Shown here one piece after another: positions 8,870 to 17,581 of a stretch of 64,000 nt of DNA. The stretch lies in contig NZ_JACHEM010000006.1 of NCBI RefSeq assembly GCF_014207445.1, positions 1-64,000 of the forward strand, written 5' to 3'. The notes beneath the pieces were generated by a model. It searched no databases and was not told the origin of the DNA. It saw nothing but the letters and a program-made list of their open reading frames with translations. The number at the start of each line of letters is the position of its first letter. The stretch's first letter is position 1. A program made the translations under genes and the position numbers. The stretch comes from Streptomyces candidus (GTDB taxonomy: Bacteria > Actinomycetota > Actinomycetes > Streptomycetales > Streptomycetaceae).

Positions 8870-9214
8870 ATGGAGCAGACGTTTGATTCGTACGAGGAGT
8901 TCTGGCCCTACTACGTCGCGATGCACTCCCGCGCCGCCACCCGCTGGCTGCATCTGACCGGCACCCTCACCGGTCTCGCCGTCAGCGCGTACGGTCTGGC
9001 TCGTGGCCGCCGGCGCTACGCGGCGGCGCTGCCGCTCATCGGCTACGGGACGGCGTGGCCCGCCCACTTCCTGATCGAGAAGAACAATCCCGCCACCTTC
9101 GGCCACCCCGCCTGGTCGCTGCGCGGAGACGTCCAGATGATCCGGACGATGCTGGCGGGACGCGACCGTGAGCTCGCGGAGACCACCGAGAAGTGGCTCG
9201 CGGAGAACCGCTGA
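8870..9214 (+). CDS. DUF962 (Mpo1-like) membrane protein
   Basis: A 114-residue protein of the DUF962 family. It shows the conserved HSRAATRWLH segment and FLIEKNNPATFGHP with its Asn-Pro and His, and two hydrophobic segments. The yeast member Mpo1 is an iron-dependent dioxygenase in 2-hydroxy fatty acid breakdown; in bacteria the role is unproved. The ATG at 8870 is probably leaderless: TACCGT (8858-8863) lies exactly six bases upstream and there is no ribosome site. Longer upstream frames would place this promoter inside the gene. It is monocistronic, with hairpin terminators on both sides. Confidence 0.85.
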   Translation: MEQTFDSYEEFWPYYVAMHSRAATRWLHLTGTLTGLAVSAYGLARGRRRYAAALPLIGYGTAWPAHFLIEKNNPATFGHPAWSLRGDVQMIRTMLAGRDRELAETTEKWLAENR

Positions 9215-9220
9215 GGGGTC

Positions 9221-9244
9221 GGGCGCCCCGGTCCCGGGGCGCCC
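9221..9244. terminator. hairpin after the DUF962 gene
   Basis: An 11-base inverted repeat (GGGCGCCCCGG and CCGGGGCGCCC) with a very tight loop begins seven bases after the stop codon. No T-run follows, as is common in Streptomyces. Confidence 0.65.
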
Positions 9245-9334
9245 TGGCGGAGCCCCTGCCGCCGTTGCCGTCCAGCTCCTTGACGCCCGATCTCGGCCGG
9301 TGAACACTTCCCGGTGTCGGTCCGCGCCGCCATG

Positions 9335-9363
9335 TCAACTGGCCTGCAATGTACGGCCGTTGA
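9335..9363 (+). promoter_or_regulatory. candidate operator upstream of glpFK
   Basis: An imperfect inverted repeat, TCAACTGGCC - N10 - GGCCGTTGA, lies 67 bp before the glpF start. It could bind a GylR-type glycerol regulator, but no regulator gene is adjacent and the match is by symmetry only. Confidence 0.35.
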
Positions 9364-9430
9364 GGTCGCCCCGCCCTGCCCAGTCAAGGACCGGGACCCG
9401 CCCCGGCGAGGCCCTAGGAGCCGCCCTCTC

Positions 9431-10165
9431 ATGAGCACTTGGAGCAACTGGGAAGTCTTCCGCGGTGAGTTGATCGGTACCTCGATCCTCGTCCTCTTCG
9501 GGGTGGGCGTGTGCGCCGCCGTGACCCTGAGGTTCTCCAAGGCGAAGGCGGCCGGGTGGGTCGTCATCGCCTTCGGCTGGGGCTTCGGGGTGCTGGCCGG
9601 GGCGTACACCGCCGCGCCGCTCTCCAGCGGCCACCTCAATCCGGCGGTCACCCTCGGCATCGCGGTCGACACCGGCGTGTGGAGCCAGGTCTGGGTGTAC
9701 GTGCTCGGACAGCTGGTGGGGGCGATGGCCGGTGCCGTGCTCGCCTGGCTCGTCTACTACGCCCAGTTCGACGCCAACCGGGAGAAGGAGACCGCCGTCG
9801 CCACGCTGGGCGTCTTCTCCACGATCCCCGAGATCAGGAACCCGGTAGCCAACCTCCTCACCGAAGTGATCGCCACCTTCGCCCTGGTCCTGCCCATCCT
9901 GGCGTTCGGGCTGACGAAGGGCCTGGGGACCTCCGGTACCCAGACCCTCATCGTGGCGTTCCTGGTGGTCGGCATCGGTCTGTCCCTCGGCGGGCCCACC
10001 GGTTACGCCATCAACCCCGCCCGCGACCTCGGTCCGCGCCTGGTGCACGCCGTACTGCCCATCCCCCACAAGGGGACGTCCGACTGGGGTTACGCCTGGG
10101 TTCCGGTGGTCGGCCCGCTCGTCGGCGGTGCCCTCGGCGGCCTCGTCTACACCATGGCCTTCTAG
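9431..10165 (+). CDS. glpF: glycerol uptake facilitator (MIP family)
   Basis: A 244-aa aquaglyceroporin that lets glycerol diffuse across the membrane. Six hydrophobic helices alternate with two half-helices carrying the NPA signatures: HLNPAVT (N70) and [12 protein letters not shown] (N195). The Asp after the second NPA (NPARD) is the marker of glycerol facilitators rather than water channels. The start is ATG at 9431 with AGGAG at 9416-9420. glpK follows after 66 bp on the same strand, so uptake and trapping by phosphorylation are coupled. There is no glpD (glycerol-3-phosphate dehydrogenase) or regulator next to them, unlike the classical Streptomyces gylCABX cluster; this may be a second glycerol locus. 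Confidence 0.93.
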   Translation: MSTWSNWEVFRGELIGTSILVLFGVGVCAAVTLRFSKAKAAGWVVIAFGWGFGVLAGAYTAAPLSSGHLNPAVTLGIAVDTGVWSQVWVYVLGQLVGAMAGAVLAWLVYYAQFDANREKETAVATLGVFSTIPEIRNPVANLLTEVIATFALVLPILAFGLTKGLGTSGTQTLIVAFLVVGIGLSLGGPTGYAINPARDLGPRLVHAVLPIPHKGTSDWGYAWVPVVGPLVGGALGGLVYTMAF

Positions 10166-10231
10166 TCCCGGCCCTCCCGGGTCCCGCTTCCGGGCCCGTT
10201 CCGCCAGCAGCTCTCACAGCGAGGGGATTCC

Positions 10232-11752
10232 ATGAGCGACCACAGCGAGAAGTTCGTCGCGGCGATCGACCAGGGCACCACGTCCAGCCGCTGCATCATC
10301 TTCGACCACGGCGGTGCGATCGTGGCCGTAGATCAGCGGGAGCACCGGCAGATCTTCCCGAAGCCGGGCTGGGTGGAGCACGACGCCACGGAGATCTGGT
10401 CGAAGGTTCAGGCGGTCGTCGCGGGGGCGCTCGCCAAGGCGGGCATGCGCGCCGACCAGCTCAGCGCGCTCGGCATCACCAACCAGCGCGAGACGACCGT
10501 TCTGTGGGACCGGGCGACGGGCAAGCCGGTGCACAACGCGATCGTCTGGCAGGACACCCGCACCTCCGCCCTGTGCACGGAACTCGGCGGAACCGACGGG
10601 CAGGACCGTTTCCGCGACCGGACGGGACTGCCGCTGGCGAGCTACTTCTCCGGGCCCAAGGCGGCCTGGCTGCTCGACAACGTCCCCGGGTTGCGGACCC
10701 GGGCCGAACGCGGCGAGATCGCCTTCGGCACGATCGACTCCTGGCTGATCTGGAACCTCACCGGCGGCACCCAGGGCGGCGTGCACGTGACGGACGTGAC
10801 CAATGCCGGGCGGACCATGCTGATGAATCTGGAGACGCTGGAGTGGGATCCGGCGATCCTCTCCGCGATGCGGGTGCCGGAGGCCGTGCTGCCGGAGATC
10901 AAGTCGTCGGCGGAGGTGTACGGCACCGCTGTCGGGCAGCTCGCCGGGGTGCCGGTCGCGTCCGCGCTGGGCGACCAGCAGGCGGCCGTGTTCGGGCAGG
11001 CGTGCTACGAGACGGGTACGGCCAAGAACACGTACGGGACGGGCAGTTTCCTGCTGCTGAACACCGGCACCCGGCCGGTCCCGTCGAAGAACGGCCTGAT
11101 CACCACGGTGGGCTACAAGATCGGCGGCGAGGCCCCCGTCTACTGCCTGGAGGGGTCGATCGCGATCACGGGCGCGCTGGTGCAGTGGTTCCGCGACCAG
11201 CTGGGGATCATCCGCAGCGCGGACGAGATCGAACCGCTCGCGGCGAGCGTGGAGGACAACGGCGGCGCGTACATCGTGCCGGCCTTCTCCGGCCTGTACG
11301 CGCCCTACTGGCGTGCGGACGCGCGCGGCGTCATCACCGGGCTGACCCGCTACGTCACCAAGGCGCATCTGGCACGGGCGGTGCTGGAGGCGACGAGCTG
11401 GCAGACGCGTGAGGTCGTCGACGCCATGTACCAGGACTCCGGCGTGCGGATCAGCACCCTCAAGGTCGACGGCGGGATGACCGGCAACAACCTCCTGATG
11501 CAGCATCAGGCGGACGTGCTGGACGTGCCGGTGATCCGGCCGAGGGTCGCCGAGACGACGTGCCTGGGCGCGGCGTACGCGGCAGGGCTGGCGACGGGTG
11601 TGTGGTCGGACCTGGACGAGCTGAAGGCACACTGGCAGCGGGACGCGGAGTGGACGCCGCGGATGGGCGCGCCGGAGCGCGACCGCGAGTACCGGAACTG
11701 GCGCAAGGCCGTGGAACGCAGCTTCGGCTGGCAGGGGGACGGGGAGGAGTAA
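10232..11752 (+). CDS. glpK: glycerol kinase
   Basis: A 506-aa FGGY-family kinase that converts glycerol and ATP to sn-glycerol-3-phosphate. The N-terminal phosphate-binding motif [11 protein letters not shown] lies near residue 13. [19 protein letters not shown], the adenosine loop GSFLLLNTG and the C-terminal [10 protein letters not shown] complete the fold. Length is normal. The start is ATG at 10232 with GAGGGG seven bases upstream. It is co-transcribed with glpF and ends before a strong hairpin. Confidence 0.95.
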   Translation: MSDHSEKFVAAIDQGTTSSRCIIFDHGGAIVAVDQREHRQIFPKPGWVEHDATEIWSKVQAVVAGALAKAGMRADQLSALGITNQRETTVLWDRATGKPVHNAIVWQDTRTSALCTELGGTDGQDRFRDRTGLPLASYFSGPKAAWLLDNVPGLRTRAERGEIAFGTIDSWLIWNLTGGTQGGVHVTDVTNAGRTMLMNLETLEWDPAILSAMRVPEAVLPEIKSSAEVYGTAVGQLAGVPVASALGDQQAAVFGQACYETGTAKNTYGTGSFLLLNTGTRPVPSKNGLITTVGYKIGGEAPVYCLEGSIAITGALVQWFRDQLGIIRSADEIEPLAASVEDNGGAYIVPAFSGLYAPYWRADARGVITGLTRYVTKAHLARAVLEATSWQTREVVDAMYQDSGVRISTLKVDGGMTGNNLLMQHQADVLDVPVIRPRVAETTCLGAAYAAGLATGVWSDLDELKAHWQRDAEWTPRMGAPERDREYRNWRKAVERSFGWQGDGEE

Positions 11753-11856
11753 CGGCACTACGATCGTCAGGCGTCGCGTTGCCCGGTGCGCCCGCGTCGT
11801 CGGCTCACGCCGTCGGCAGGCCGTGCCGCACGCGTCGCGCGGGAGGGGCAACGGCC

Positions 11857-11892
11857 GCGGCCCGCACCCCAGTCGGCGGGGGTGCGGGCCGC
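11857..11892. terminator. terminator between glpK and the conservon
   Basis: A perfect 14-base stem (GCGGCCCGCACCCC with GGGGTGCGGGCCGC) and a loop of about 8 bases sit between two convergent transcription units, about 105 bp after glpK and 21 bp beyond the end of cvnD. Confidence 0.8.
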
Positions 11893-11912
11893 TTCGCCGG
11901 GGCGGGAGCCCG

Positions 11913-12527
11913 TCAGGTGGCGGCGGCGGTGGCTGCCCTGCGGCGGCTCTCGGAGAGCGCCAGCGCGTGTTCCACCACCGCGATCAGAACCTCCTTCACC
12001 GACTCCCGGCCCCGGGCGTCGCACAGCAGGACCGGCACGTCCGGGTCGAGATCGAGGGCGGCGGCGATCGTCTCGACGGGGTGCCGCGGAGCGCCGTCGA
12101 AGCAGTTGACGGCGACCGTGAAGGGAATGTTGCGGCGCTCGAAGTAGTCGACGGCGGCGAAGCAGTCCTCCAGGCGCCGGGTGTCGGCGAGGACGACCGC
12201 GCCGAGCGCGCCCTGCGCCAGCTCGTCCCAGAGGAACCAGAAGCGGTCCTGGCCGGGGGTGCCGAAGAGGTAGAGCACCAGGTCCTCTCTGAGGGTGATG
12301 CGGCCGAAGTCCATGGCGACGGTGGTGGTGGTCTTGGCCTCGACCCCGTGGGTGTCGTCGACCGGACGGCCCGCCTCGCTGAGGGTCTCCTCGGTGCGCA
12401 GCGGCCTGATCTCGCTGACCGCGCCGACCAGGGTCGTCTTGCCCACCCCGAATCCGCCGGCGACCAGAATCTTCAGCGTCACCGGCTCCACGGGCCGCTT
12501 CTTGCGGCTGGAACGCCCGAAGACCAT
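11913..12527 (-). CDS. cvnD: conservon GTP-binding protein CvnD
   Basis: A 204-aa small Ras-like GTPase, the last component of a Streptomyces conservon. The P-loop GGFGVGKTT (about residues 24-32) is followed by a switch-like T-rich stretch, a G3-type motif FGTPGQDRF (about 90) and a modified G4 VNCFDG. Conservon GTPases are thought to act with the membrane kinase-like CvnA, the roadblock protein CvnB and CvnC in a G-protein-coupled-receptor-like complex (family knowledge). The ATG at 12527 has GGGAG about ten bases upstream. It lies 119 bp after cvnC on the same strand. Confidence 0.9.
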   Translation of the reverse strand: MVFGRSSRKKRPVEPVTLKILVAGGFGVGKTTLVGAVSEIRPLRTEETLSEAGRPVDDTHGVEAKTTTTVAMDFGRITLREDLVLYLFGTPGQDRFWFLWDELAQGALGAVVLADTRRLEDCFAAVDYFERRNIPFTVAVNCFDGAPRHPVETIAAALDLDPDVPVLLCDARGRESVKEVLIAVVEHALALSESRRRAATAAAT

Positions 12528-12646
12528 CGTTTGGGTTCTCCCGATCTCGCTGCGCGGAGGGCTGTCTTCCGCTCGGTACTGGGCGGTGCTGGAGGGTGTG
12601 ATGCTCGTGGGGCGGGGGTGTGGGCGGGCGCCGGCGCGGGCGGGGA

Positions 12647-13201
12647 TCAGAGGGCTCTGAGGCCGTCGATCACTTCGCGCAGCAGGCTTTCGTCCGGCAG
12701 CTCGGCCGGCTCCACCGGGCGTGTGACGTGCACGAGTTGCTCGTCGACCAGGTCTCCGACCAGGACGCGGACGACGCCCACGGGGAGGTCGAGGGTCGCG
12801 GCCAGTTCGGCGATCGACTGCGGGCTCTCGTGGCAGAGCTCGACGATCTCGACATGCTCGGGCGCGAGCGTGTGGTCGCGGTCCGGCTCGTCCGCCGCCG
12901 GTTCCGGGATGACGATGGCGATCAGGTCGAGCCGGTGCCGGGTCGCGCTGCTCGTACGGCCCCTGGTCATCGCGTACGGGCGTACGACGGGGCCCGCGTC
13001 GTCGTCGAACCAGTGCGGGGGCGGCTGCGGCCGGGCGGCGGCCGCGTGCGGTGCGGCGGGCACGCGTGGACCGTCGTCCTGCCGCGGCGCGGCGGCGGTC
13101 CTCGGCCAGGTGTCCCGCGGCGTCCACGGGGTGGGCTGCGGTTCCCCGCCCGCGGCCCGGCCGGCGTCCGTGCCCGTGGCCTCCGTACCTGCGTCGCTCA
13201 T
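12647..13201 (-). CDS. cvnC: conservon protein CvnC (DUF742)
   Basis: A 184-aa DUF742 protein. The N-terminal third is Pro/Ala-rich and disordered-looking. The C-terminal domain has the family's VRPYAMTRGRT entry and a winged-helix-like region (SIAELAATLDLPVGVVRVLVGDL in two halves) ending in LLREVIDGLRAL. The ATG at 13201 has GGGGACGG before it. The gene begins 11 bp after the cvnB stop codon, so they are co-translated. The specific role is unknown; in conservons it interacts with CvnB and CvnD. Confidence 0.9.
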   Translation of the reverse strand: MSDAGTEATGTDAGRAAGGEPQPTPWTPRDTWPRTAAAPRQDDGPRVPAAPHAAAARPQPPPHWFDDDAGPVVRPYAMTRGRTSSATRHRLDLIAIVIPEPAADEPDRDHTLAPEHVEIVELCHESPQSIAELAATLDLPVGVVRVLVGDLVDEQLVHVTRPVEPAELPDESLLREVIDGLRAL

Positions 13202-13212
13202 GCCGTCCCCGT

Positions 13213-13653
13213 TCACCCTCCGGCGGTCAGGCCGGTCCGCGGCGCCGTCCTGAGGTGGGCGCCGACGCGCTTGACCATGAGCGTCATCTCGTACGCCACC
13301 TGCCCCACGTCGGAGTCGGCGTCGGACAGCACGGCCAGGCAGCTGCCGTCGCCCGCCGCGGTGACGAAGAGGAACGCCTCGTCGAGCTCGACGACGGTCT
13401 GCCGGACGTTGCCCGCCTCGAAGTGGCGCCCGACGCCCTTGGCAAGGCTGTGGAATCCGGAGGCGACGGCGGCGAGGTGCTCTCCGTCCTCCCGGGTGAG
13501 GCTGCGCGAGGCCCCGGTGGGGAGCCCGTCGCTGGAGAGCACCAGCGCCTTGCGGATACTGCCGACCCGCTCGACCAACTCGTCGAGAAGCCAGTTGAGT
13601 TCGCCGGACCCCCGGCCCGTGGCATTGTGTGATGCGGCGTTCGGTGCGGTCAT
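13213..13653 (-). CDS. cvnB: roadblock/LC7 protein CvnB
   Basis: A 146-aa roadblock/LC7-fold protein. It begins with a low-complexity stretch, then LNWLLDELVERVGSIRKAL and the LVLSSDGLPTGASRSLTRED strand-helix typical of the MglB-like fold. Such proteins regulate small GTPases, here presumably CvnD. The ATG at 13653 overlaps the cvnA stop codon (ATGA), and GAGGGGG lies just upstream, indicating translational coupling. Confidence 0.92.
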   Translation of the reverse strand: MTAPNAASHNATGRGSGELNWLLDELVERVGSIRKALVLSSDGLPTGASRSLTREDGEHLAAVASGFHSLAKGVGRHFEAGNVRQTVVELDEAFLFVTAAGDGSCLAVLSDADSDVGQVAYEMTLMVKRVGAHLRTAPRTGLTAGG

Positions 13654-16577
13654 CGACCGTCCCCCTCTGCTGTCGTTCCTGGTGCTGTCTCGGCCGTCGT
13701 GGCGTCGTTCCCCGGGCGTGGCCCGGTGGTGTCGGCAGCTGATTCGTCGGTGGTCGCGGTGCCGGATGCCCGGCCGGCGGTGGGGGCGGGCCGGGGGGCG
13801 CCGTCCTCGTTCTCGCGGCGTCCGCGTTGCCAGCCGCGCTGGAGGGAGGCCATCCGGCTGCGTACCTCGTCGGCGTCCCGGTCCGGCTCCGCCACGGGTG
13901 CCGGGCGCACGGTCTCGGCGGCACGGGCCGCCTCGGCTTCCTTCTTCAGCTGCGGGGCGAGGCTCGCCTGACGCACTCGGCGCGGGAGACCGCCGAGCGC
14001 GGGGATTCCGTCCCCGGCCGCGTCGCCGGGTCCCTGGCCGGAGGCGGTCGGTGCGTCCTGCGGCTCGTCCTGGCCGTGGGACGGGTCGAACCGGCGGGAC
14101 CGCTGGGGCTCCTGGGTCTGCCGGGGCTGCTGGCCGATGCGGCGACCGTGCTCGGCCACCAGGGCCGGCTTGCGCCGGGGCAGCGGCACGGGGCCGCCGG
14201 GGCGGGCGACGTCGGTGTCGTCCCGTGCGAGGTCGGCGGCCTGCTGGTGCTGTACGCGGGCGGCGTCGGAGACGCGGCCCCTGGCACTGCCCGCACGGCC
14301 TGCGCCCGCGCCGTCGTTCGGGCCGCGCCGCAGGTCGCCCGGGCCGCGCAGGGCGTCCCGGCCGCGGGGTTTGTCCACTCTGCGGGGCTTGTCCACCCCG
14401 CGAGCGCGGAAGATGGCGCCGCGCTCGCTCTCGGTCTCCTCCAGGTCGCCGACGAGGCCCCCCGGGGCGGTCCCCAGGGCGGGCGCGGGCTCCAGCCCGA
14501 GGGTGCCCAGCGGCGGTTCGAGCTCGACGGGGCCGTCCAGTACCGACCGTCCCGGCGTCGTACGGCCGAGGGCGGTGAGGTTGTGCCGGCGCCCGCCGGG
14601 GCCGGTGGGGGCGGGTTCGCCCGTGAGCCCCCGGCCCCGGGCGCTCTCGTGCTCCACGCGGAAGCCGCTGCCGTCGGTGTCGGGGGCCTCGGTGAGGAGG
14701 GCCGCCGGGATGAAGACGACGGCCGTGGTGCCGCCGTAGGGGGACTGCTGGAGGGAGACCCGCACGTTCTGCCGCTGGGCGAGCCGGCTCACCACGAAGA
14801 GGCCGAGACGGTCGGTGTCGGAGAGTTCGAACTCGGGGGTCTCCGCGAGCCGGAGGTTGGCGTCGAGGAGGACGTCGGGGGCCATGCCGAGGCCGCGGTC
14901 GTGGATCTCCAGGGTGAAGCCGTTGGCGACGCGTTCGCCGAGCACCTGCACCGCGGTGTGCGGGGGCGAGAACACCGTGGCGTTCTCCAGGAGTTCCGCG
15001 ATCAGGTGGGTGAGGTCGGCGACGGCGGGTCCGCCGACGCCGATGCGCGGCAGTCGGCGCACCTCGATGCGCTCGTAGTCCTCGACCTCGGCGACGGCAG
15101 CCCGCACGACGTCCATCAGCTGGACCGGCTTGCGCCACTGCCGGGAGGGGGCTGCTCCGGAAAGGATCACCAGGCCTTCGGCGTGCCGTCGCATGCGGGT
15201 GGTGAGGTGGTCGAGCCGGAAGAGGTCGGCGAGTTCGTCGGTGTCCTCGGTGCGGCGCTCCATGGCGTCCAGGAGCGTCAACTGGCGGTGCAGCAGCACC
15301 TGGTTGCGGCGGGCGAGGTTGACGAAGACCTCGGAGACGCCGCGCCGCATGTCGGCCTGGCGTACGGCGGACTCGACGGCGGCCCGTTGGAGGGTGTTGA
15401 GGGCCTGGCCCACCTGGCCCATCTCGTCCTTGGGGTATTCCAGGCGCGGGGCCTCGGTCTCCACGTCGAGGTTCTCGCCCGCGGCGAGGCGGCGCATCAC
15501 GCCGGGGAGGCGTACGCCGGAGGCCTCGTGCGCCTCTTTGCGGAGCCGGTTCAGGTCGCGGACGAGTTCACGCCCGATCCGTACGGAGACGACGACGGAC
15601 ACGATCAGGGCGAGGAAGCCGAGGACGCCGGCCGCTCCCGCTTCGAGGAGAACGCCGAAGGCGACGGGTTCGACGCGGGCCTGGTAGTTGTCGCCGGCCT
15701 CGGCGCCCTGCGTGGCGAGCCGGTCGAGGGCCGGGGGGGCGATCTCCTGCCAGGCTTCGGCGCTGACGGCGGTCGGGCGGCGCGTGGGTCCCTGGTCGAG
15801 GATCTTGTCCTCGGCGACGCGCAGGGCCGCGGCCTCGGGGCCGCTCAGGAGTTGCCCGTAGCGCTGCCGGTCGGCGGCCGGGAGCTGTTCCAGGCTGGTG
15901 TCGTAGAGGACCTTGCGGCTCGCGATCAGACCCGTGAGGGAGCGCAGTTCGTCGCCGGTGAACTGACGAGCGACCAGTGCGGAGGCAACCAACGCGTCCT
16001 CACGCGCCAGGAGTTCGCGGGCCCTGGTGACACCGACGAGGGCGCGGCCCTGCTTGTCCATCTCGACGTCGCGCAGCACGTGCAGGTTCGCCAGGAAGGT
16101 GTGGCAGGGGTCGACGAGCCGGCTGTAGTGGGCGAGGGCGTCGCTGCGGGTGATCGTGTTCTGGTCGACGGAACGGCGCAGCGCGGAGAGGCCGTCGAAC
16201 TCCTTGAGGAGTGAGGCCAGACGCTGGTTGGCCGCCGGTTTCAGCTCGTCCGTGACATCGGGGTCCTGGGAGTGCCTGCGGATCTTGGCCACTGCCGCGT
16301 CGGTGGCGCCGCGGTGTTTGCGAAGCTCGGGAAAGGCCTCGGAACTTCGCTGGTCCGCGAGGTAGACCAGGGTCTGGCGGCGCTCCTTCTGGACCACCTG
16401 CACGGCGTCCTCGACCGGCGAGCCGATCTTTTCGACGACGTGGGCGATGTCCAGGAGCTCGCTTGCCTCGCGGCCGGTCAGTACGGTCGCGAAACCCCAC
16501 AGTGCGGTGAGGGAGACGAGCGGCACCAGCAGCAACGCCACGATCTTCCGGCGGATGGACTTCCCGCGAAAGCGCAT
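13650..16577 (-). CDS. cvnA: conservon sensor-kinase-like protein CvnA
   Basis: A 975-aa membrane protein resembling nitrate/nitrite-sensing histidine kinases. A first membrane helix (about residues 13-34) and a second (about 310-335, VLGFLALIVSVVVSV) flank an extracytoplasmic all-helical NIT-type domain. Then come a HAMP-like segment, FRLDHLTTRMRRHAEG where a dimerisation box would be, and an HATPase domain (ELLENATVFSPPH; GLGMAPD; PYGGTTAVVFIP). About 330 residues of charged, Pro/Gly-rich sequence follow to the C-terminus. The ATG at 16577 is preferred because GGGGGAGG lies just upstream; an earlier ATG at 16637 has none. It overlaps cvnB by 4 bp. Confidence 0.88.
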   Translation of the reverse strand: MRFRGKSIRRKIVALLLVPLVSLTALWGFATVLTGREASELLDIAHVVEKIGSPVEDAVQVVQKERRQTLVYLADQRSSEAFPELRKHRGATDAAVAKIRRHSQDPDVTDELKPAANQRLASLLKEFDGLSALRRSVDQNTITRSDALAHYSRLVDPCHTFLANLHVLRDVEMDKQGRALVGVTRARELLAREDALVASALVARQFTGDELRSLTGLIASRKVLYDTSLEQLPAADRQRYGQLLSGPEAAALRVAEDKILDQGPTRRPTAVSAEAWQEIAPPALDRLATQGAEAGDNYQARVEPVAFGVLLEAGAAGVLGFLALIVSVVVSVRIGRELVRDLNRLRKEAHEASGVRLPGVMRRLAAGENLDVETEAPRLEYPKDEMGQVGQALNTLQRAAVESAVRQADMRRGVSEVFVNLARRNQVLLHRQLTLLDAMERRTEDTDELADLFRLDHLTTRMRRHAEGLVILSGAAPSRQWRKPVQLMDVVRAAVAEVEDYERIEVRRLPRIGVGGPAVADLTHLIAELLENATVFSPPHTAVQVLGERVANGFTLEIHDRGLGMAPDVLLDANLRLAETPEFELSDTDRLGLFVVSRLAQRQNVRVSLQQSPYGGTTAVVFIPAALLTEAPDTDGSGFRVEHESARGRGLTGEPAPTGPGGRRHNLTALGRTTPGRSVLDGPVELEPPLGTLGLEPAPALGTAPGGLVGDLEETESERGAIFRARGVDKPRRVDKPRGRDALRGPGDLRRGPNDGAGAGRAGSARGRVSDAARVQHQQAADLARDDTDVARPGGPVPLPRRKPALVAEHGRRIGQQPRQTQEPQRSRRFDPSHGQDEPQDAPTASGQGPGDAAGDGIPALGGLPRRVRQASLAPQLKKEAEAARAAETVRPAPVAEPDRDADEVRSRMASLQRGWQRGRRENEDGAPRPAPTAGRASGTATTDESAADTTGPRPGNDATTAETAPGTTAEGDGR

Positions 16578-17027
16578 GGCCTCCCCCAGCTCGCCCCCGC
16601 TCGGCGGCGGTGATGTTCCGTCTCGTTGAGCCGTCAACGCATTTCGTCGACAAGCGGCGTGAGCCTACTACTGCCCCACCGGCAACTCGAAGACACGTCC
16701 GGTCGATTTTCGGCCGACGGGCCGGGAGCCGATCATGACTTGTCCCGGAATCACGGGAGTTGATAATCGTACCCGCGGTACAGGAAACCCGCCCGGGGGC
16801 AAAGTACGGCACCCGGGGGGATGGCTGGAACTGTTCGCTCCCCCTCCGAGGCACGGGAATCTTTCGGATCCGCCGTTCGTCCTTTTGTACGGGGAGATCC
16901 GGGGGACACGCCGAGTGGACGAACGGCGAAGCGGTGTCTGCGTAGGGCGGCACAGGACGGGCAGGCACAGCTGAGAGGCCCCTCGCAACGGGCCTTGGCT
17001 GAGTGGTGGGGAGTGGGGAGTGGGAAC
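16578..17027. other. divergent promoter region, 450 bp
   Basis: No gene recognised. It must carry the conservon promoter (leftward) and the promoter of the small membrane protein gene (rightward). A small inverted repeat TCCCG-N6-CGGGA lies near 16743-16758. The AT content is locally higher around 16840-16900. Confidence 0.45.
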
Positions 17028-17453
17028 ATGACGACGGAGGAGTTTTCGGCGGACGCGGCACCGCCGAGGCAGCTGTGGGTGGAAGAGCCGGCCGTGCGAC
17101 GGCGGCTGCCGGATCCGGTGCGCACGTCCGCGGTACGGGCGGTGCTCATACTGGCGCTGACGCTGATTCAGGCGGTGGTGGCCTACCTGTGCACGCTGGC
17201 CGGGTCCTGGCTGGCCTTTCCGATGGTGCTCAGCAGCGTGGCGAGCACGGTCGCGGCGACCTGGGGCGTACTGGACGTGTGGATCACCCGGCAGGTATGG
17301 AACCAGCGCAACGGCGTGGTGTCCGTACCGAGCAGCACGGCACGGCAGTTGCGGCGCGAACGCCGTCAGGCGCGGCGCGAGGCGCACAAGGACGCGCGAA
17401 TACAGGGCCGGCGGCAGAGCCGCCCGGGGCCGGGCCGGCTCTCGCAGGCCTGA
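17028..17453 (+). CDS. small membrane protein, two helices
   Basis: A 141-residue protein I do not recognise as a named family. An acidic, Pro-rich N-terminus of about 35 residues is followed by two hydrophobic helices (about 42-62 and 66-88) and a very basic C-terminal tail (RRERRQARREAHKDARIQGR), which should lie in the cytoplasm and could contact nucleic acid or membrane. The start is ATG at 17028 with GGGGAG upstream. It is divergent from the conservon and convergent with the SMC-like operon; no partner is obvious. Confidence 0.75.
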   Translation: MTTEEFSADAAPPRQLWVEEPAVRRRLPDPVRTSAVRAVLILALTLIQAVVAYLCTLAGSWLAFPMVLSSVASTVAATWGVLDVWITRQVWNQRNGVVSVPSSTARQLRRERRQARREAHKDARIQGRRQSRPGPGRLSQA

Positions 17454-17478
17454 GAGCTTCCGTGCGAGCGGCGCGAGT

Positions 17479-17557
17479 GCTTCCGTACCCCTTCCGTACT
17501 GGGGGCCGCTGCACACGGGCTCCCCACGCGAGACCGCTGTACGGGAAGTACGGAAGC
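17479..17557. terminator. long two-tier inverted repeat between convergent genes
   Basis: Outer arms GCTTCCGTAC (17479-17488) and GTACGGAAGC (17548-17557) pair perfectly. Inner arms CTTCCGTAC (17491-17499) and GTACGGGAAG (17539-17548) pair with one bulge. The repeat lies between two genes that end facing each other, so it is likely a bidirectional terminator. Confidence 0.65.
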
Positions 17558-17581
17558 CCTCACACGCGCCGGTGCCGGCGG

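Noticed and set aside
13827-16214. Long plus-strand frame opposite cvnA
   Set aside because: Antisense shadow; the minus strand has all the HATPase and membrane features.
16856-16880. GGGAAT...GTT sequence resembling a sigma-R promoter
   Set aside because: The spacer is only about 14 bases; sigma-R needs 18.
17028-17453. Small membrane protein as a fourth (JetD-like) subunit of the SMC system
   Set aside because: It is on the opposite strand, has two membrane helices and a basic tail, and shows no TOPRIM-type motif.
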